From positions 3,968,001 through 4,032,000 of the forward strand of contig NZ_CP116477.1 of assembly GCF_028335745.1 (NCBI RefSeq): a stretch of 64,000 nt of DNA, read 5' to 3'. Of the stretch, positions 8,791 to 18,599 are shown one piece after another. Source of the stretch: Pectobacterium sp. A5351 (lineage in GTDB: Bacteria > Pseudomonadota > Gammaproteobacteria > Enterobacterales > Enterobacteriaceae). The notes beneath the pieces were generated by a model. It was not told the origin of the DNA, searched no databases, and saw nothing but the letters and a program-made list of their open reading frames with translations. A program made the translations under genes and the position numbers. Numbering within the stretch: the first letter of the stretch is position 1; every line of letters starts with the position of its first letter.

Positions 8791-10170
8791 TTACTCGCCA
8801 CGCAGCGCCGTTGCGGGTGATTGACGGTAGGACAGCATTGCGGGGAGAGTGAGAACTACCGCGGCAACCAGCAACAAGAGCAGAACAAAATGGATGTCTT
8901 CCCATTCCAGCGTCACCGGCAGGACAAAGCCGCTTTTTTCGCTCATGACCACCGCAATCGCACGGGCAGCCAGGTAGCCCAGGCCAACGCCCAGCAGTAC
9001 GCCGACGCTCACCAGTGACATCAGTCCGCTCCAAATCAGCGTGAAAATCCCATAGCGCGGCGCGCCAAACGCACGGAGTGCGCCGATCTGTTTCTGCCGC
9101 TGCCGCAGGTGGATAACCGCCACCATCGCCACCGCGACGCCCACAAGCCCCTGCGTCCCCAGCGAGATATAGGTCAGCAGTTCACGAATATCGCCCAGCA
9201 TCGAGTAGAGCTTCACCAGCACTTCGCCGGGGAACACCGCCAGCGTTGTATTGCTGCGATACAGCGAACGCAGCTGATAGGCCCCCGCGATCGTTTTCGG
9301 TTTCACCACGATAGCGGGTAAACCCGCCTGATGCGCATGGCCGTGTGCTTCTGCCTCGTCGTGCTCGTCGGCGTGTGAAGCCGTTACCGGTTGAGCGGCC
9401 TCAGCATCGGCATGATGATCGTCACTTGCTGCACCTTCTGCGGGATGCGCATCATGATGATGTTCATCGGCATGCTGATCGCCTTCCGCATGCGCAGTTT
9501 CCCCCTGCCCATGTTCGTCATGATCGTGGTGTGCATCGTCCGCATCATGTGGCGGATGGATACCATGTACCCGCCATACCGCATTCACCGGCACCAGAAT
9601 CGCTTTATCCCACGCGCTGCCGTCAGCAGGCAACACGCCGACCACGGTGTAGGTGACGTCATCGTGCGCATGCGCCCCTTCCGTCCCCACCTGACCATGA
9701 ATCGGGCTGAACGTGCTCCCCACCCTCAGCCCCGTTTGCTCGCCGACTACGGCTTCAAAGTCATCGTTGAACACACGTCCGGCGATGAGCTGCCGCTTAC
9801 CGTTATCCGTCACCAGCGGTGGTGTCGTACCGACAATCGGCATTCCCTGATAGAAATCACCAAACGCGACCGGGGCCGCCCAAGCCACCAGCGGATTCTT
9901 TTCCAGATCGGCCAGCACCTGCGCAGGAATCAACGTCAGCGCGGACGGTTGCAGGAACACGGACGACAGCACCAGTTGGGTTTCGCTCCCCGGCGCGCCG
10001 ATCACCAGATCGAAACGGTCAGCGGCTTTGGCACTGCCCATGCGCAGCGCTCTTTCCTGCAAACTCACCGAAATACTTAATGCTGTCGCCATCGCGATCA
10101 GCAACACCACGACCAGCACACCCGGCCAGAGCCGACGCCAGTCGACCCAGATAAGACGCCAAGGAATCAT
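8791..10170 (-). CDS. FtsX-like ABC transporter permease with His/Asp-rich loop
   Basis: A 459-residue inner-membrane protein of the MacB/FtsX type. It has an N-terminal membrane helix (WPGVLVVVLLIAMATALSIS), a large extracytoplasmic domain, then three C-terminal helices with the family signature QKQIGALRAFGAPRYGIF. The extracytoplasmic domain carries a low-complexity stretch at about residues 200-275 packed with His, Asp, Glu and Ala (for example DADDAHHDHDEHG and ADEHHHDAHP), a likely metal-binding region. Its ATG overlaps the ATPase stop by four bases. Zinc or another divalent metal is the likely cargo or signal. The arrangement recalls zinc-regulated ABC sets of Vibrio, but this is inferred from the loop and neighbours. 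Confidence 0.85.
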   Translation of the reverse strand: MIPWRLIWVDWRRLWPGVLVVVLLIAMATALSISVSLQERALRMGSAKAADRFDLVIGAPGSETQLVLSSVFLQPSALTLIPAQVLADLEKNPLVAWAAPVAFGDFYQGMPIVGTTPPLVTDNGKRQLIAGRVFNDDFEAVVGEQTGLRVGSTFSPIHGQVGTEGAHAHDDVTYTVVGVLPADGSAWDKAILVPVNAVWRVHGIHPPHDADDAHHDHDEHGQGETAHAEGDQHADEHHHDAHPAEGAASDDHHADAEAAQPVTASHADEHDEAEAHGHAHQAGLPAIVVKPKTIAGAYQLRSLYRSNTTLAVFPGEVLVKLYSMLGDIRELLTYISLGTQGLVGVAVAMVAVIHLRQRQKQIGALRAFGAPRYGIFTLIWSGLMSLVSVGVLLGVGLGYLAARAIAVVMSEKSGFVLPVTLEWEDIHFVLLLLLVAAVVLTLPAMLSYRQSPATALRGE

Positions 10171-10859
10171 GCGCGATCCTCCTGATACGGCGTGTCCGCC
10201 ACGAGGCGTCCTTTTTCCAGTTGAATACAGCGCGACATCTGCGAAGCCAGACGCGCATCGTGCGTAATGGCGATCAGCGTGGCACGGCTATCGCGCGCTA
10301 GCGTCGCCAGCAAATCGGCAATCTGCTCGCCGCTCTGCGCGTCCAGACTGGCTGTTGGTTCATCGGCCACGATAATATCTGGCTTGCTGAGCAACGCTCT
10401 CGCCACGGCAACCCGCTGCTTCTCGCCGCGTGATAGCACGTCGATCGGGCGTTTCGCGGTATCCAGCCCCACCTGAGCCAACAAATCCGCCGCCCGCTGT
10501 TTGAGCGACACAGGTATCCGCCAGTGGTGAAACTGCGCGGGCAGTAAGACGTTTTCCAGCGCATTCAGGCCGGGGAACAGATGGAAATCCTGCATCACCA
10601 ACCCAATATGCTGCGCCCGCCAGCGGTCGCGTTCCGCTTCGTTCATCTGCCAGATATCCTGCTTTTCCCACTGTACACAGCCCGTTCCGCTGTGATCCAT
10701 CCCGGTGATGGCATTCACCAACGTGGTTTTGCCAGAACCGGAAGGCCCCATCACCGCGACCCGCTCACCAGAACGGATAGACAGTGCGGGAATATCCAGC
10801 ACGGCCTCGGACGTATCGGGGAAGGTCACACTTAGGTGTTGAATCAATAACTCCGCCAT
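10167..10859 (-). CDS. ABC transporter ATP-binding protein (LolD/MacB type)
   Basis: A 230-residue cytoplasmic ATPase with Walker A GPSGSGKTTL, signature LSRGEKQRVAVARALL, Walker B IIVADEPTASLD and switch His in AITHDARLA. This is the subfamily that powers FtsX-type permeases (MacB, LolCDE) rather than classical importers. The next gene is exactly such a permease and overlaps by four bases, so the two form one transporter. It follows the exported protein gene by eight bases. Confidence 0.92.
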   Translation of the reverse strand: MAELLIQHLSVTFPDTSEAVLDIPALSIRSGERVAVMGPSGSGKTTLVNAITGMDHSGTGCVQWEKQDIWQMNEAERDRWRAQHIGLVMQDFHLFPGLNALENVLLPAQFHHWRIPVSLKQRAADLLAQVGLDTAKRPIDVLSRGEKQRVAVARALLSKPDIIVADEPTASLDAQSGEQIADLLATLARDSRATLIAITHDARLASQMSRCIQLEKGRLVADTPYQEDRA

Positions 10860-10867
10860 CAGCGCTC

Positions 10868-11371
10868 CTAAAGGGTATCGAACGTGGCTTCACGCAATCG
10901 CAGCAGGCTGACAAAACCCGTTTCAGGATCGGTCCACGATCCGTGCTCCAGCACGCCTTCTACCTCAATCATGGTGTTGTTCTGTACGAAGGTCTGACGT
11001 TTGGCGAGATAGACAACGACAATATCTTCAGGCCAGTCCGCATCAGAGGAACAGAAGGGGCACAGCGCCATCGGCATTTTGGTTAAGACAAAGAATTGTG
11101 ACTCCGCCTTGAGCGGCGGTGCCATAAAGCCGCGCATCTTGACCCGTTTACCGGAGAGCGCTTTGACATCATTGGAGAATTCCAGACCCAACACGCCGTA
11201 AGAGGCGTACAATTTATCGAAAGAAAGTTCAGACTGCTTATCGAAAGAAAATTCAGACTGCGCGGCGTTCGCCGGAGCAATACCACCGAGAAGGAGGAGC
11301 ACCAGCACCGTGCGCAACCAGGAGAATAAAAGCGGGGTTGCCCCCGCTTTGCTGCATGTCGCATTATTCAT
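10868..11371 (-). CDS. Exported protein with CPFC motif, partner of the ABC transporter
   Basis: A 167-residue protein with a signal peptide (LRTVLVLLLLGGIAPANA) and a compact domain containing GKRVKMRGFMAPP, FFVLTKMPMALCPFCSSDAD and VEGVLEHGSWTDPETGFVSL. It resembles DUF3299-type periplasmic proteins. The two Cys of LCPFC could bind metal or form a disulfide. An eight-residue duplication (QSEFSFDK QSELSFDK) follows the signal peptide and matches a 24-bp tandem repeat in the DNA (11213-11260). It lies between the alkaline phosphatase (12 bases) and the ATPase (8 bases), so it probably belongs to the same transcript. Its function is not known. Confidence 0.75.
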   Translation of the reverse strand: MNNATCSKAGATPLLFSWLRTVLVLLLLGGIAPANAAQSEFSFDKQSELSFDKLYASYGVLGLEFSNDVKALSGKRVKMRGFMAPPLKAESQFFVLTKMPMALCPFCSSDADWPEDIVVVYLAKRQTFVQNNTMIEVEGVLEHGSWTDPETGFVSLLRLREATFDTL

Positions 11372-11383
11372 CGTGTTATCGGA

Positions 11384-13129
11384 TTACTTTTTGTCCTGAG
11401 GTTTAACCGCAAGCGCGTCCACAATCACCCGGAACAGGTCAGTGTTTTCCATGTAACCACGGATACGTTCTGCACCTGGACCGCTAGCCTGAATGACCAT
11501 ATCGTCAACGGCATGAACGCCCGTATCGGAAGAGCGTGGCAGAATCCCTTCGCGGAATACCGCACCTTCCACTTTTTCGTAGGCTTTGTTGGCAACGTAT
11601 TCATCTTTTTCGTTCTTGATAGCAGGAACGAACTGGCCATCCAGCTTCGGACGGAACGTTTCGTAATAATCAGGGAAGTTGTTGAAGAACACGGCCAGAC
11701 GCTTAGAAACATTCAGGTCATCCGGGTAGCCGTCTTTGTTGGCGTCTTTATAGTTCGGATAGCCTGCATCTTCATACACACCGACTTTCTCACGCATCTC
11801 GGTACCCGGCTTGCTGTCATCTACCGTACCGATGATAGACAGGCCGTGCGTATGGTCGCCCGCCACGATAATCATCGTATCCGGGTTTTTCTCGGCGAAT
11901 TTCTTCGCGATAGCCACAGACTGATCCAGCATGATGGTGTTAGTAAACGCGCGCTCCCAATCCAGCGGGTGAGAGGCTTTGTCGATCAGCGCGGATTCTA
12001 CCATCAGGAAGAAACCGTCTTTGTTTTTGGACAGCACATCCAGCGCCGCCTGTGTCATTTCAGTCAGGTCAGGCTGGTTAGGGAATTTCTTGGCGACATC
12101 GTTTTTCAGGAAACGACGATCCATCACGCCATCCATGTTGCCGGTGTGGAACAGCCCCAGCAGCTTGGTGGCCTGCGCCGCGTTTTTCTTCAGTGAATCC
12201 GCATCAGTCACCAATGAGTAGCCAGCTTGCTGGAATTTCTCAACGTAGTTGGTTTCGTCTTTACGTTTTGATCCCGGCGTGCTTTTCGGCAGGAAGTAGG
12301 CAGAGCCGCCACCCAGCATGACGGTAGGCTGCACGTTGTAGAACATCTCAACGATTTCAGCTTTATCCGCACGACGACGAGTATGAGAGACGACCGCCGC
12401 TGGCGTAGCATCCTGAAGTTCAGCATCGCTGACGACGCCGACAGACATCTTGGTCGAACGGGTTAACAGCTCACCCAGCGTTTCCTGCTTCGGGTGCTCC
12501 AGTGAATTTTTGCTACGGCTGACGTACACACCCAGCGCATTCACACCGGATTTGTGACCGGTCATGTAAGCGCTCATGGTGTTGGCGCTGTCGGCCGCGA
12601 TGGAGTCGGTACTGGACGTACCGGCAAACGCCATATATTGCAGGTCATCAATCGCCAGACGCCCGTCTGCCTTGCCTTCCGTCACCCCTTTGGACAGGAT
12701 ACGTGCGCCAGTGCGGTGCGCAACGGACAGGCCATCGCCGATGAACAGAATCACGTTTTTGGCTTTACGCGTACCGGACGCGGAATAAACGTCCCAGCTC
12801 ACCTGTGTTTTTTTGCCTTTAGCTTCTGCTTCGACGACATATTTGCCTGCTTCTGGCAGGTTTACGTCTCGCAGCCAGATCGTGGAGGCATTGCCGCCGT
12901 CTTCACGCTCAACAAACGAGGCCGTTTTGCCCAGCACCTGCTGGTAATCCTTGCCGTTGATCAGAATGCGGATATCTTCCGGCTTGAGTACTTCATCAAA
13001 CTCGACTTTAAAATCGAATTTCCCGCCCGCCAACATGGTGGCGCGGTCAATGGGATAAATAGCCTGAGCCTGCACCATCCCCGGTAAAGCAGTAGAAATC
13101 AGTAAAGGCAGTAACCAGCGAGCTTTCAT
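11384..13129 (-). CDS. Periplasmic alkaline phosphatase
   Basis: A 581-residue secreted enzyme that hydrolyses phosphate monoesters using zinc and magnesium. The signal peptide is MKARWLLPLLISTALPGMVQ. The first ~100 mature residues look like an added beta-sandwich domain. The phosphatase core starts at KNVILFIGDGLS (metal-binding Asp), has the nucleophile in DSIAADSANTMSAYMTG, and has metal ligands in FLMVESALIDKASHP, IIVAGDHTHG and DTGVHAVDDM. It is longer than E. coli PhoA (471) and closer to the Vibrio/Pseudomonas type. The gene heads a probable operon with the exported protein and ABC transporter. A 9-bp inverted repeat spans its ribosome-binding site. Confidence 0.93.
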   Translation of the reverse strand: MKARWLLPLLISTALPGMVQAQAIYPIDRATMLAGGKFDFKVEFDEVLKPEDIRILINGKDYQQVLGKTASFVEREDGGNASTIWLRDVNLPEAGKYVVEAEAKGKKTQVSWDVYSASGTRKAKNVILFIGDGLSVAHRTGARILSKGVTEGKADGRLAIDDLQYMAFAGTSSTDSIAADSANTMSAYMTGHKSGVNALGVYVSRSKNSLEHPKQETLGELLTRSTKMSVGVVSDAELQDATPAAVVSHTRRRADKAEIVEMFYNVQPTVMLGGGSAYFLPKSTPGSKRKDETNYVEKFQQAGYSLVTDADSLKKNAAQATKLLGLFHTGNMDGVMDRRFLKNDVAKKFPNQPDLTEMTQAALDVLSKNKDGFFLMVESALIDKASHPLDWERAFTNTIMLDQSVAIAKKFAEKNPDTMIIVAGDHTHGLSIIGTVDDSKPGTEMREKVGVYEDAGYPNYKDANKDGYPDDLNVSKRLAVFFNNFPDYYETFRPKLDGQFVPAIKNEKDEYVANKAYEKVEGAVFREGILPRSSDTGVHAVDDMVIQASGPGAERIRGYMENTDLFRVIVDALAVKPQDKK

Positions 13130-13130
13130 T

Positions 13131-13167
13131 GTTATGTCCTTGGTTGCGTCATTTAACAGGACATAAC
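13131..13167 (-). promoter_or_regulatory. Inverted repeat covering the alkaline phosphatase Shine-Dalgarno
   Basis: GTTATGTCC (13131-13139) and GGACATAAC (13159-13167) are perfect 9-bp arms. On the mRNA the AAGGA ribosome-binding site lies within the 3' arm, so folding would hide it. It may be an RNA switch or a DNA operator. Confidence 0.5.
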
Positions 13168-13253
13168 GTAGTTACCTTTTTTTACAGTTTGATGAATTTC
13201 ACCATAAATTATTGCATCTACATCTATTTTCAATAACAAATGCAATCTGGCTG

Positions 13254-14237
13254 TTACGTTTCAAATGCATTCTCCCGACGCCACTTTCCGGGCGCCATCC
13301 CCAGATGCTGCCGGAAAATGCGGCTCAGATGGCTGGGATCGGAAAAACCGGTATCTGCCGCAATTTGGGACAAAGTACGGGAAGTCCGCAGCATCAGCCA
13401 ACAGGCCTGAGCGATCCTCATGTCCATGTACGTCTGCTGGATGGTACGGCCAATGCTCTTTTGCAGCGATCTATCCAGCTGTCTCCGCGACAGGCCGCTG
13501 CGCTGGGCAATCTCTTTAGAAGTTAGCCTGCTTGCCAGACTCTGGCGCATGATAGTCAGCGCCCGTCGTACCGACGTCGGCGCGCCTTCAAGCTCAGGGC
13601 TGTTCCATGTCAGGCTGGACGGCGGAACAAACCCACCGACCAACATATCTGACAACCCCTTGATAGCCCGTTCTCTCCCTAGTTTTTTTTCCAGCAGAAA
13701 GGCGGCCAGCTCGATGGTGGCGCTGCCGCCGGGGCAAGAATAGAGGTTTCCTTCCTCCATGACGTTCCTGTCCGTAACGGGGGTAATAGACGGAAACAGG
13801 GCTTTAAACTCACCAAAGTGACGCCAGTGAACCAGAATGCGTTTGCCGGAAAATCCTGTCTCCGCGAGAAGAAAGGCGGCGTTATCGACACTCACAAGCG
13901 GGATCTTGCTGCGCCGAAGGTGCCGCAGCAAGGGGAGATAAAAGGCGGTATCAGACATGACTTTGGCGGGTGTATTCCCACCAAAAATGACGAAATAATC
14001 GCAGTTTCCGGCATGGATTTTCTGCGTTGAAACCGCGTCGTCTGGTACGAGTACGACCCCACAGCTGGCTGTCACCGGCTGGTTATCCAGCGCAGTCAGC
14101 GTCCAGGAACAGTTCATCTGACGGCTATAGTCCTCCTCATCGCCAGAGAACCGTAGCTTGTCAAGAAACCCGCCGACCGACAGCAGGGAAAACCCCGGCA
14201 TCAGCAGTAGAACAAATTTTACCTTGGGATCAGCCAT
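13254..14237 (-). CDS. GlxA-like AraC-family transcriptional regulator
   Basis: About 327 residues. The N-terminal half is a DJ-1/PfpI (class I amidotransferase-like) domain: VKFVLLLMPGFSLLSVGGF, then YFVIFGGNTP and the pseudo-nucleophile region LVSVDNAAFLLAETG. The C-terminal half has a double AraC helix-turn-helix: LTSKEIAQRSGLSRRQLDRS and LSQIAADTGFSDPSHLSRIF. GlxA-type activators usually control amine, choline-derivative or amino-acid catabolism (GbdR, ArgR and CdhR in Pseudomonas). I chose ATG 14237 over an upstream TTG at 14252. The next gene on the same strand upstream is a LysE-type exporter with a double operator in front of it, a plausible target. The ligand is unknown. Confidence 0.88.
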   Translation of the reverse strand: MADPKVKFVLLLMPGFSLLSVGGFLDKLRFSGDEEDYSRQMNCSWTLTALDNQPVTASCGVVLVPDDAVSTQKIHAGNCDYFVIFGGNTPAKVMSDTAFYLPLLRHLRRSKIPLVSVDNAAFLLAETGFSGKRILVHWRHFGEFKALFPSITPVTDRNVMEEGNLYSCPGGSATIELAAFLLEKKLGRERAIKGLSDMLVGGFVPPSSLTWNSPELEGAPTSVRRALTIMRQSLASRLTSKEIAQRSGLSRRQLDRSLQKSIGRTIQQTYMDMRIAQACWLMLRTSRTLSQIAADTGFSDPSHLSRIFRQHLGMAPGKWRRENAFET

Positions 14238-14343
14238 TTTACGCCTGCTCAAAAAACGGATCGCGACAACGCAATCCAGACAGAGATAACCCTATTTTAA
14301 CGCTCAGCGAGGGAAAGCGTCTTTTTCGCGCAAGCACCACCGT

Positions 14344-14958
14344 TTACTGCATAAACAGTACCAGCCCGCCAATCGTCATAAAGATGGCACCGCAGACCAG
14401 ACTAAAGGCTTTACCATGCACAGCAAGGTAAGCCCGGAATCGCCCCGCCGTCAGGTTGATAGCCAATTCAACCAGAAACTCTACAGCAGCAAAGGTGGCA
14501 ACCATCACGACAAATTGCAGTAATGTGTCCTTTGTCGGATCGATAAATTGAGAGAGAAATGCCCCGAAGAATAAGAAGACTTTCGGATTCGCCCCTGCTG
14601 ACGCGGCACCCTGAGTAAAAAGAGATAACCGATTTATCGATGCGGTCAATGGCGCAGACTCACCGATATTCAACGTTCTTAACCGCCACTGCCTGAAACC
14701 CAGCCAGATAAGATACAGGCCGCCGACAAATTTTAGGTAAGTCAGGAAAGAAGGGTACATGTTAAGCAACACGTCAATGCCAAACAGGGACACCGTCATC
14801 AACAGCGCGAAGGCCAGTATGCCGCCCAAAATGGTATACAGGGTGATAGCAGGCCCGAATCGAATACTGTGCGTGATGACCAGTAGCGCATTCGGCCCAG
14901 GGGTCAGAGCAAGGCCACAACAGGCAAGCGCGAAGTAAAACCACACCGTGATGTCCAT
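14344..14958 (-). CDS. LysE/RhtB-family amino-acid exporter
   Basis: A 204-residue inner-membrane protein with the family opening ALTPGPNALLVITHSIRFG (the conserved PGPN motif), six hydrophobic segments, and the mid-protein NPKVFLFFGAFLSQF characteristic of LysE/RhtB transporters. These export amino acids or related metabolites by proton antiport. It lies upstream of and on the same strand as the GlxA-like regulator gene. Its promoter region carries two dyad operators. The substrate cannot be told from the sequence. Confidence 0.9.
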   Translation of the reverse strand: MDITVWFYFALACCGLALTPGPNALLVITHSIRFGPAITLYTILGGILAFALLMTVSLFGIDVLLNMYPSFLTYLKFVGGLYLIWLGFRQWRLRTLNIGESAPLTASINRLSLFTQGAASAGANPKVFLFFGAFLSQFIDPTKDTLLQFVVMVATFAAVEFLVELAINLTAGRFRAYLAVHGKAFSLVCGAIFMTIGGLVLFMQ

Positions 14959-14988
14959 AAGATCTCCTCTTTTACAGAGGTATTAGAG

Positions 14989-15021
14989 CGAACTGTTCAG
15001 CGTGAAGAAATGAACAGTTCG
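14989..15021 (-). promoter_or_regulatory. Paired dyad operator upstream of the LysE-type exporter
   Basis: CGAACTGTTCA (14989-14999) and TGAACAGTTCG (15011-15021) are perfect inverted copies. Each is itself a dyad of the form GAAC-N-GTTC. Their centres are 22 bp apart, two DNA turns, as expected for cooperative binding of a dimeric regulator. The binding protein is unknown. Confidence 0.65.
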
Positions 15022-15104
15022 GACTAAATCGTGTTGTTTATGGACACCCAGCAAGCCACCCTTTGACGAATACCATCAGGTCGTCAGGCAATGTCGACGA
15101 TGCC

Positions 15105-18100
15105 CTACTCCAGCGTCTTCTCCTTCAACGGAAAACGACGCCGTACAACGACAAAGAACAGCGGCACGAAGAAAATAGCGAGGAAAGTTGCAGCCAGCAT
15201 ACCGCCGATCACGCCCGTTCCCACCGCATGCTGACTGGCCGAGCCCGCGCCGCTGCTGGTCGCCATCGGCAAAACACCGAAGACAAATGCCAGTGACGTC
15301 ATCAATATCGGCCGCAGTCGCTGACGGGATGCCTCCAGCGTGGCTTCAACCAAATCCTTCCCTTTCTGATTCATCTCGTTGGCGAATTCCACAATCAGAA
15401 TGGCGTTCTTCGCCGATAGCCCGACGACCGTCAGTAGCCCGACCTGAAAATAAACATCGTTTTCCAGACCGCGCGCCCAGGTTGCCAACAGCGCCCCCAG
15501 CACGCCCATCGGCACCACCAGCATGACGGAGAACGGCACCGTCCAGCTCTCGTACAGCGCAGCCAGACACAGGAACACCACCAGTAGCGAAATCGCATAC
15601 AGCGCCGGTGCCTGCGCCCCGCTCAGACGTTCCTGTAACGACATGCCCGTCCACTCTAAGCCAAAGCCTTCCGGCAACTTCGCCACCAGCGATTCCATGA
15701 TCGTCATGGCAGTACCGGTACTGATGCCCGGCATCGCTTCACCGACAATCTCCAGCGAGGAATAACCGTTATAGCGTTCGAGGCGTGGCGATCCGGTTTC
15801 CCAGACGGTTTGCGCAAACGCGCTGAAGGGCACCATGCCGCCACGGTTGTTGCGCACATACCATTTACTGACATCGTCCGGCAGCATACGGAACTTCGCC
15901 GCCGCCTGAACGTAGACTTTCTTCACCCTGCCACGGTCAAGGAAATCATTCACATAGGTCGAGCCCCAGCCCGTTTTCAGCGTGCTGTTGATGTCATCGA
16001 TCGACACCCCCAGCGACTGTGCTTTGCGCTGATCGATATGAATCCGCAGTTGCGAGCTATCGTCCAGACCGTTGTGGCGCACGCGCGTCAGTTCGGGGTT
16101 GCTGTCAGCCATGTTCAGCAGTTGATCTCGCGCTTCCATCAGCGCATCGTGCCCCAGCCCACCACGATCCTGCAACCGCATGGCGAAGCCCGCAGCGCTA
16201 CCCAAGCCGTTAATTGACGGCGGGCTACTGGCAAACACACGCGCTTCCTGAATATGACGAAAGGCTTTGGTCGCGCTTTCAATCACCGCAAACGAGCTAC
16301 TTTCCGGCGTGGTGCGTTCGCTCCAGTCTTTAAGACGTATAAACAGCCGCGCCACGTTTTGCCCATTTCCGCCCGGCCCTGAACCAATGGTGGAAAACAC
16401 GGACGTCACCGTGTCTTTTTCCTGCGTGAGATAGTACTGCTCGATCTTGTGAACCACCTGTAAGGTCTGCTGCTGCGTCGCCCCCGGCGGTAGCTGCACT
16501 TGTGTCGTGAACACGCCCCGATCTTCCTGCGGCAAAAACGAGGTCGGCAGTCGGAAGAACAGGAAAGCCATAACCCCGATGATGCCCATATACAGCAGCA
16601 GCCAGCGCCCGCTGGTAATCAATATCTTGCCGACGCCGCGCTCATACTTCAGCGACGTGCGGATAAAGCTCCGGTTAAACCAGCCGAAGAACCCTTTGCG
16701 GCCATGATGCTGCCCCTTGGCAAGCGGCTTGAGCAGCGTCGCGCACAGCGCGGGCGTCAGAATCATCGCCACCAGCACCGACAGAATCATTGACGTCACA
16801 ATCGTGATGGAGAACTGGCGGTAAATCGCCCCCGTAGTGCCGCCAAAGAAGGCCATTGGCACAAACACAGCCGACAGCACCAGCGCAATCCCGACCAGCG
16901 CGCCCTGCACCTGCCCCATTGATTTTCGTGTCGCTTCCCGTGGTGAGAGCCCCTCTTCGCTCATCACCCGTTCGACGTTCTCCACCACCACAATGGCATC
17001 ATCGACCAGCAGACCAATCGCCAGCACCATCGCGAACATCGTCAGGGTGTTCAGGCTGAACCCACAGACGTACAGCACGGCAAACGTGCCGAGCAACACC
17101 ACCGGCACCGCAATAGTGGGAATCAGCGTGGCGCGGAAATTCTGCAAGAACAGGTACATCACCAAAAAGACCAGCAGCACCGCTTCAAACAGGGTTTTCA
17201 CCACATCGGTGATCGAGGCTTTTACGAAGGGGGAGGTTTCAAAAGCGATTTTGGCTTCCAGCCCGTGCGGAAAATAGTGTGATAGTTCCTCGATGCGTTC
17301 CCTGACACGCTTATCCGTTTCCAGCTCATTCGCACCAGACGCCAGCGTCACCCCCAAACCAGAAGCGGATTGCCCGTTGAAACGACTGAGAAAATCATAA
17401 CGTTCGGCACCCAGTTCTACTTCTGCAACGTTAGCTAACGTCACGGCGGAGCCATCCTGATTGACGCGCAGCGTGATATCACGGAACTGCTGCGGCGTCT
17501 GTAGCAGGGATTGTGCATTGATCGTCGCATTCAGCGCCTGATTGTCAACCGACGGTACGCCGCCGACTTGCCCTACCGAAACCTGGCTGTTCTGCGATTC
17601 GATGGCGCGTACCACGTCGCTGGTAGTCAGCACATAATCCATCAGTTTGGCCGGATCCAGCCAAATGCGCATCGCATACTGCGATCCATACGCAGAAACT
17701 TCACCCACCCCGCTGATACGACTAATCGGTTCCTGAATATTCGTCGCGACATAATCGGCGATATCCTGTTTGTCCATGCTGCCATCGGTAGAGACAAACG
17801 CGACCATCAGGATATTGGTATCGCCCGTTTTACTCACGGTGACACCCTGCTGCTGGACGTCCTGTGGCAGCTTGCGGATAGCGGATTGAAGCTGGTTTTG
17901 CACCTGTTGGCGGGCTTCATCGGGGTCGGTACCCGCCTCGAAGGTCAACATGACGCGCGCTTGCCCGGTATTGCTGCTGTCTGAGGCCATGTACATCAGG
18001 TTATCCAGCCCGGTCATACTCTGCTCAATAACCTGCGTAACGGTATTTTCCAGCGTTTGCGCCGATGCACCGGGATAGCTCGCCGTAATCCGCACGCTGG

Positions 18101-18221
18101 GCGGAGCCAGATCGGGATACTGTTCCAGCGGTAATGACTTGATGGCTAACATACCGCACAGGCTGAGAAGGATAGCCAGTACCCACGCAAAAATAGGACG
18201 GTCGACAAAAAAATTCGCCAT
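15105..18221 (-). CDS. acrD: RND multidrug efflux pump AcrD
   Basis: A 1038-residue inner-membrane proton/drug antiporter of the HAE-1 family. The start [20 protein letters not shown] and end [17 protein letters not shown] match AcrD more closely than AcrB or AcrF. The proton-relay Asp pair is in [20 protein letters not shown], and the relay Lys in [18 protein letters not shown]. AcrD typically exports aminoglycosides and other polar amphiphiles with AcrA and TolC. No membrane-fusion protein is encoded next to it, as in E. coli where acrD is also single. A diverged copy of the dispersed repeat lies ~200 bp upstream of the start. Confidence 0.9.
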   Translation of the reverse strand: MANFFVDRPIFAWVLAILLSLCGMLAIKSLPLEQYPDLAPPSVRITASYPGASAQTLENTVTQVIEQSMTGLDNLMYMASDSSNTGQARVMLTFEAGTDPDEARQQVQNQLQSAIRKLPQDVQQQGVTVSKTGDTNILMVAFVSTDGSMDKQDIADYVATNIQEPISRISGVGEVSAYGSQYAMRIWLDPAKLMDYVLTTSDVVRAIESQNSQVSVGQVGGVPSVDNQALNATINAQSLLQTPQQFRDITLRVNQDGSAVTLANVAEVELGAERYDFLSRFNGQSASGLGVTLASGANELETDKRVRERIEELSHYFPHGLEAKIAFETSPFVKASITDVVKTLFEAVLLVFLVMYLFLQNFRATLIPTIAVPVVLLGTFAVLYVCGFSLNTLTMFAMVLAIGLLVDDAIVVVENVERVMSEEGLSPREATRKSMGQVQGALVGIALVLSAVFVPMAFFGGTTGAIYRQFSITIVTSMILSVLVAMILTPALCATLLKPLAKGQHHGRKGFFGWFNRSFIRTSLKYERGVGKILITSGRWLLLYMGIIGVMAFLFFRLPTSFLPQEDRGVFTTQVQLPPGATQQQTLQVVHKIEQYYLTQEKDTVTSVFSTIGSGPGGNGQNVARLFIRLKDWSERTTPESSSFAVIESATKAFRHIQEARVFASSPPSINGLGSAAGFAMRLQDRGGLGHDALMEARDQLLNMADSNPELTRVRHNGLDDSSQLRIHIDQRKAQSLGVSIDDINSTLKTGWGSTYVNDFLDRGRVKKVYVQAAAKFRMLPDDVSKWYVRNNRGGMVPFSAFAQTVWETGSPRLERYNGYSSLEIVGEAMPGISTGTAMTIMESLVAKLPEGFGLEWTGMSLQERLSGAQAPALYAISLLVVFLCLAALYESWTVPFSVMLVVPMGVLGALLATWARGLENDVYFQVGLLTVVGLSAKNAILIVEFANEMNQKGKDLVEATLEASRQRLRPILMTSLAFVFGVLPMATSSGAGSASQHAVGTGVIGGMLAATFLAIFFVPLFFVVVRRRFPLKEKTLE

Positions 18222-18599
18222 CGCTTCGATACTCCTCAGCCATATCTTGACGAGGCTGCTGTATGAGCAGCCTACTTATAATCGAACAGAATCGGGTTCA
18301 TTCAACCCAGAGAAAACCCTGCATACAAGGTAATGCAGATCACTTCAGCATGAATTTACTCGCCCAGTTCCTGTGCTCGCCCTGACGGGCTGCCACAAGT
18401 GGCATTTAAAATGCGTTTGCATTTTATAGGGGGAGACACGATGATGAGGTTCCCGTAGAGATGCCTCACACCGTGGTAGTCCCCCGGTATCTCGATCTTG
18501 AAACGACCGACATTATGCATACAGGGTGCCGAATTACCTTAACTGCCGACATCGGCTAAATCGTGGAGAAATTGAGGAGAAAATGTAAATTATCGTCGG
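18222..18599. other. Intergenic region between acrD start and bioH end
   Basis: It holds the presumed acrD promoter, short inverted repeats (TGCCAC / GTGGCA at 18391-18404; AAAATGC / GCATTTT at 18408-18425) and copy 2 of the dispersed repeat. I see no gene. Confidence 0.5.
18427..18513 (-). repeat. Dispersed hairpin repeat, copy 2 (diverged, inverted)
   Basis: It reads GATGATGAGGTTCCCGTAGA...GATGCCTCACACCGTGG...GGTATCTCGATCTTGAAACG. This is the reverse complement of the copy 1 pattern with substitutions and a missing outer end. It is most similar to copy 4. Confidence 0.7.

Noticed and set aside
9391..10080. Met- and His-rich frames opposite the ABC permease
   Set aside because: They are produced by the His/Asp codon-rich loop of the permease read backwards.
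13168..13253. A Pho box upstream of the alkaline phosphatase
   Set aside because: CTGTAAAAAAAGGTAACT shows some likeness but lacks the repeated CTGTCAT pattern.
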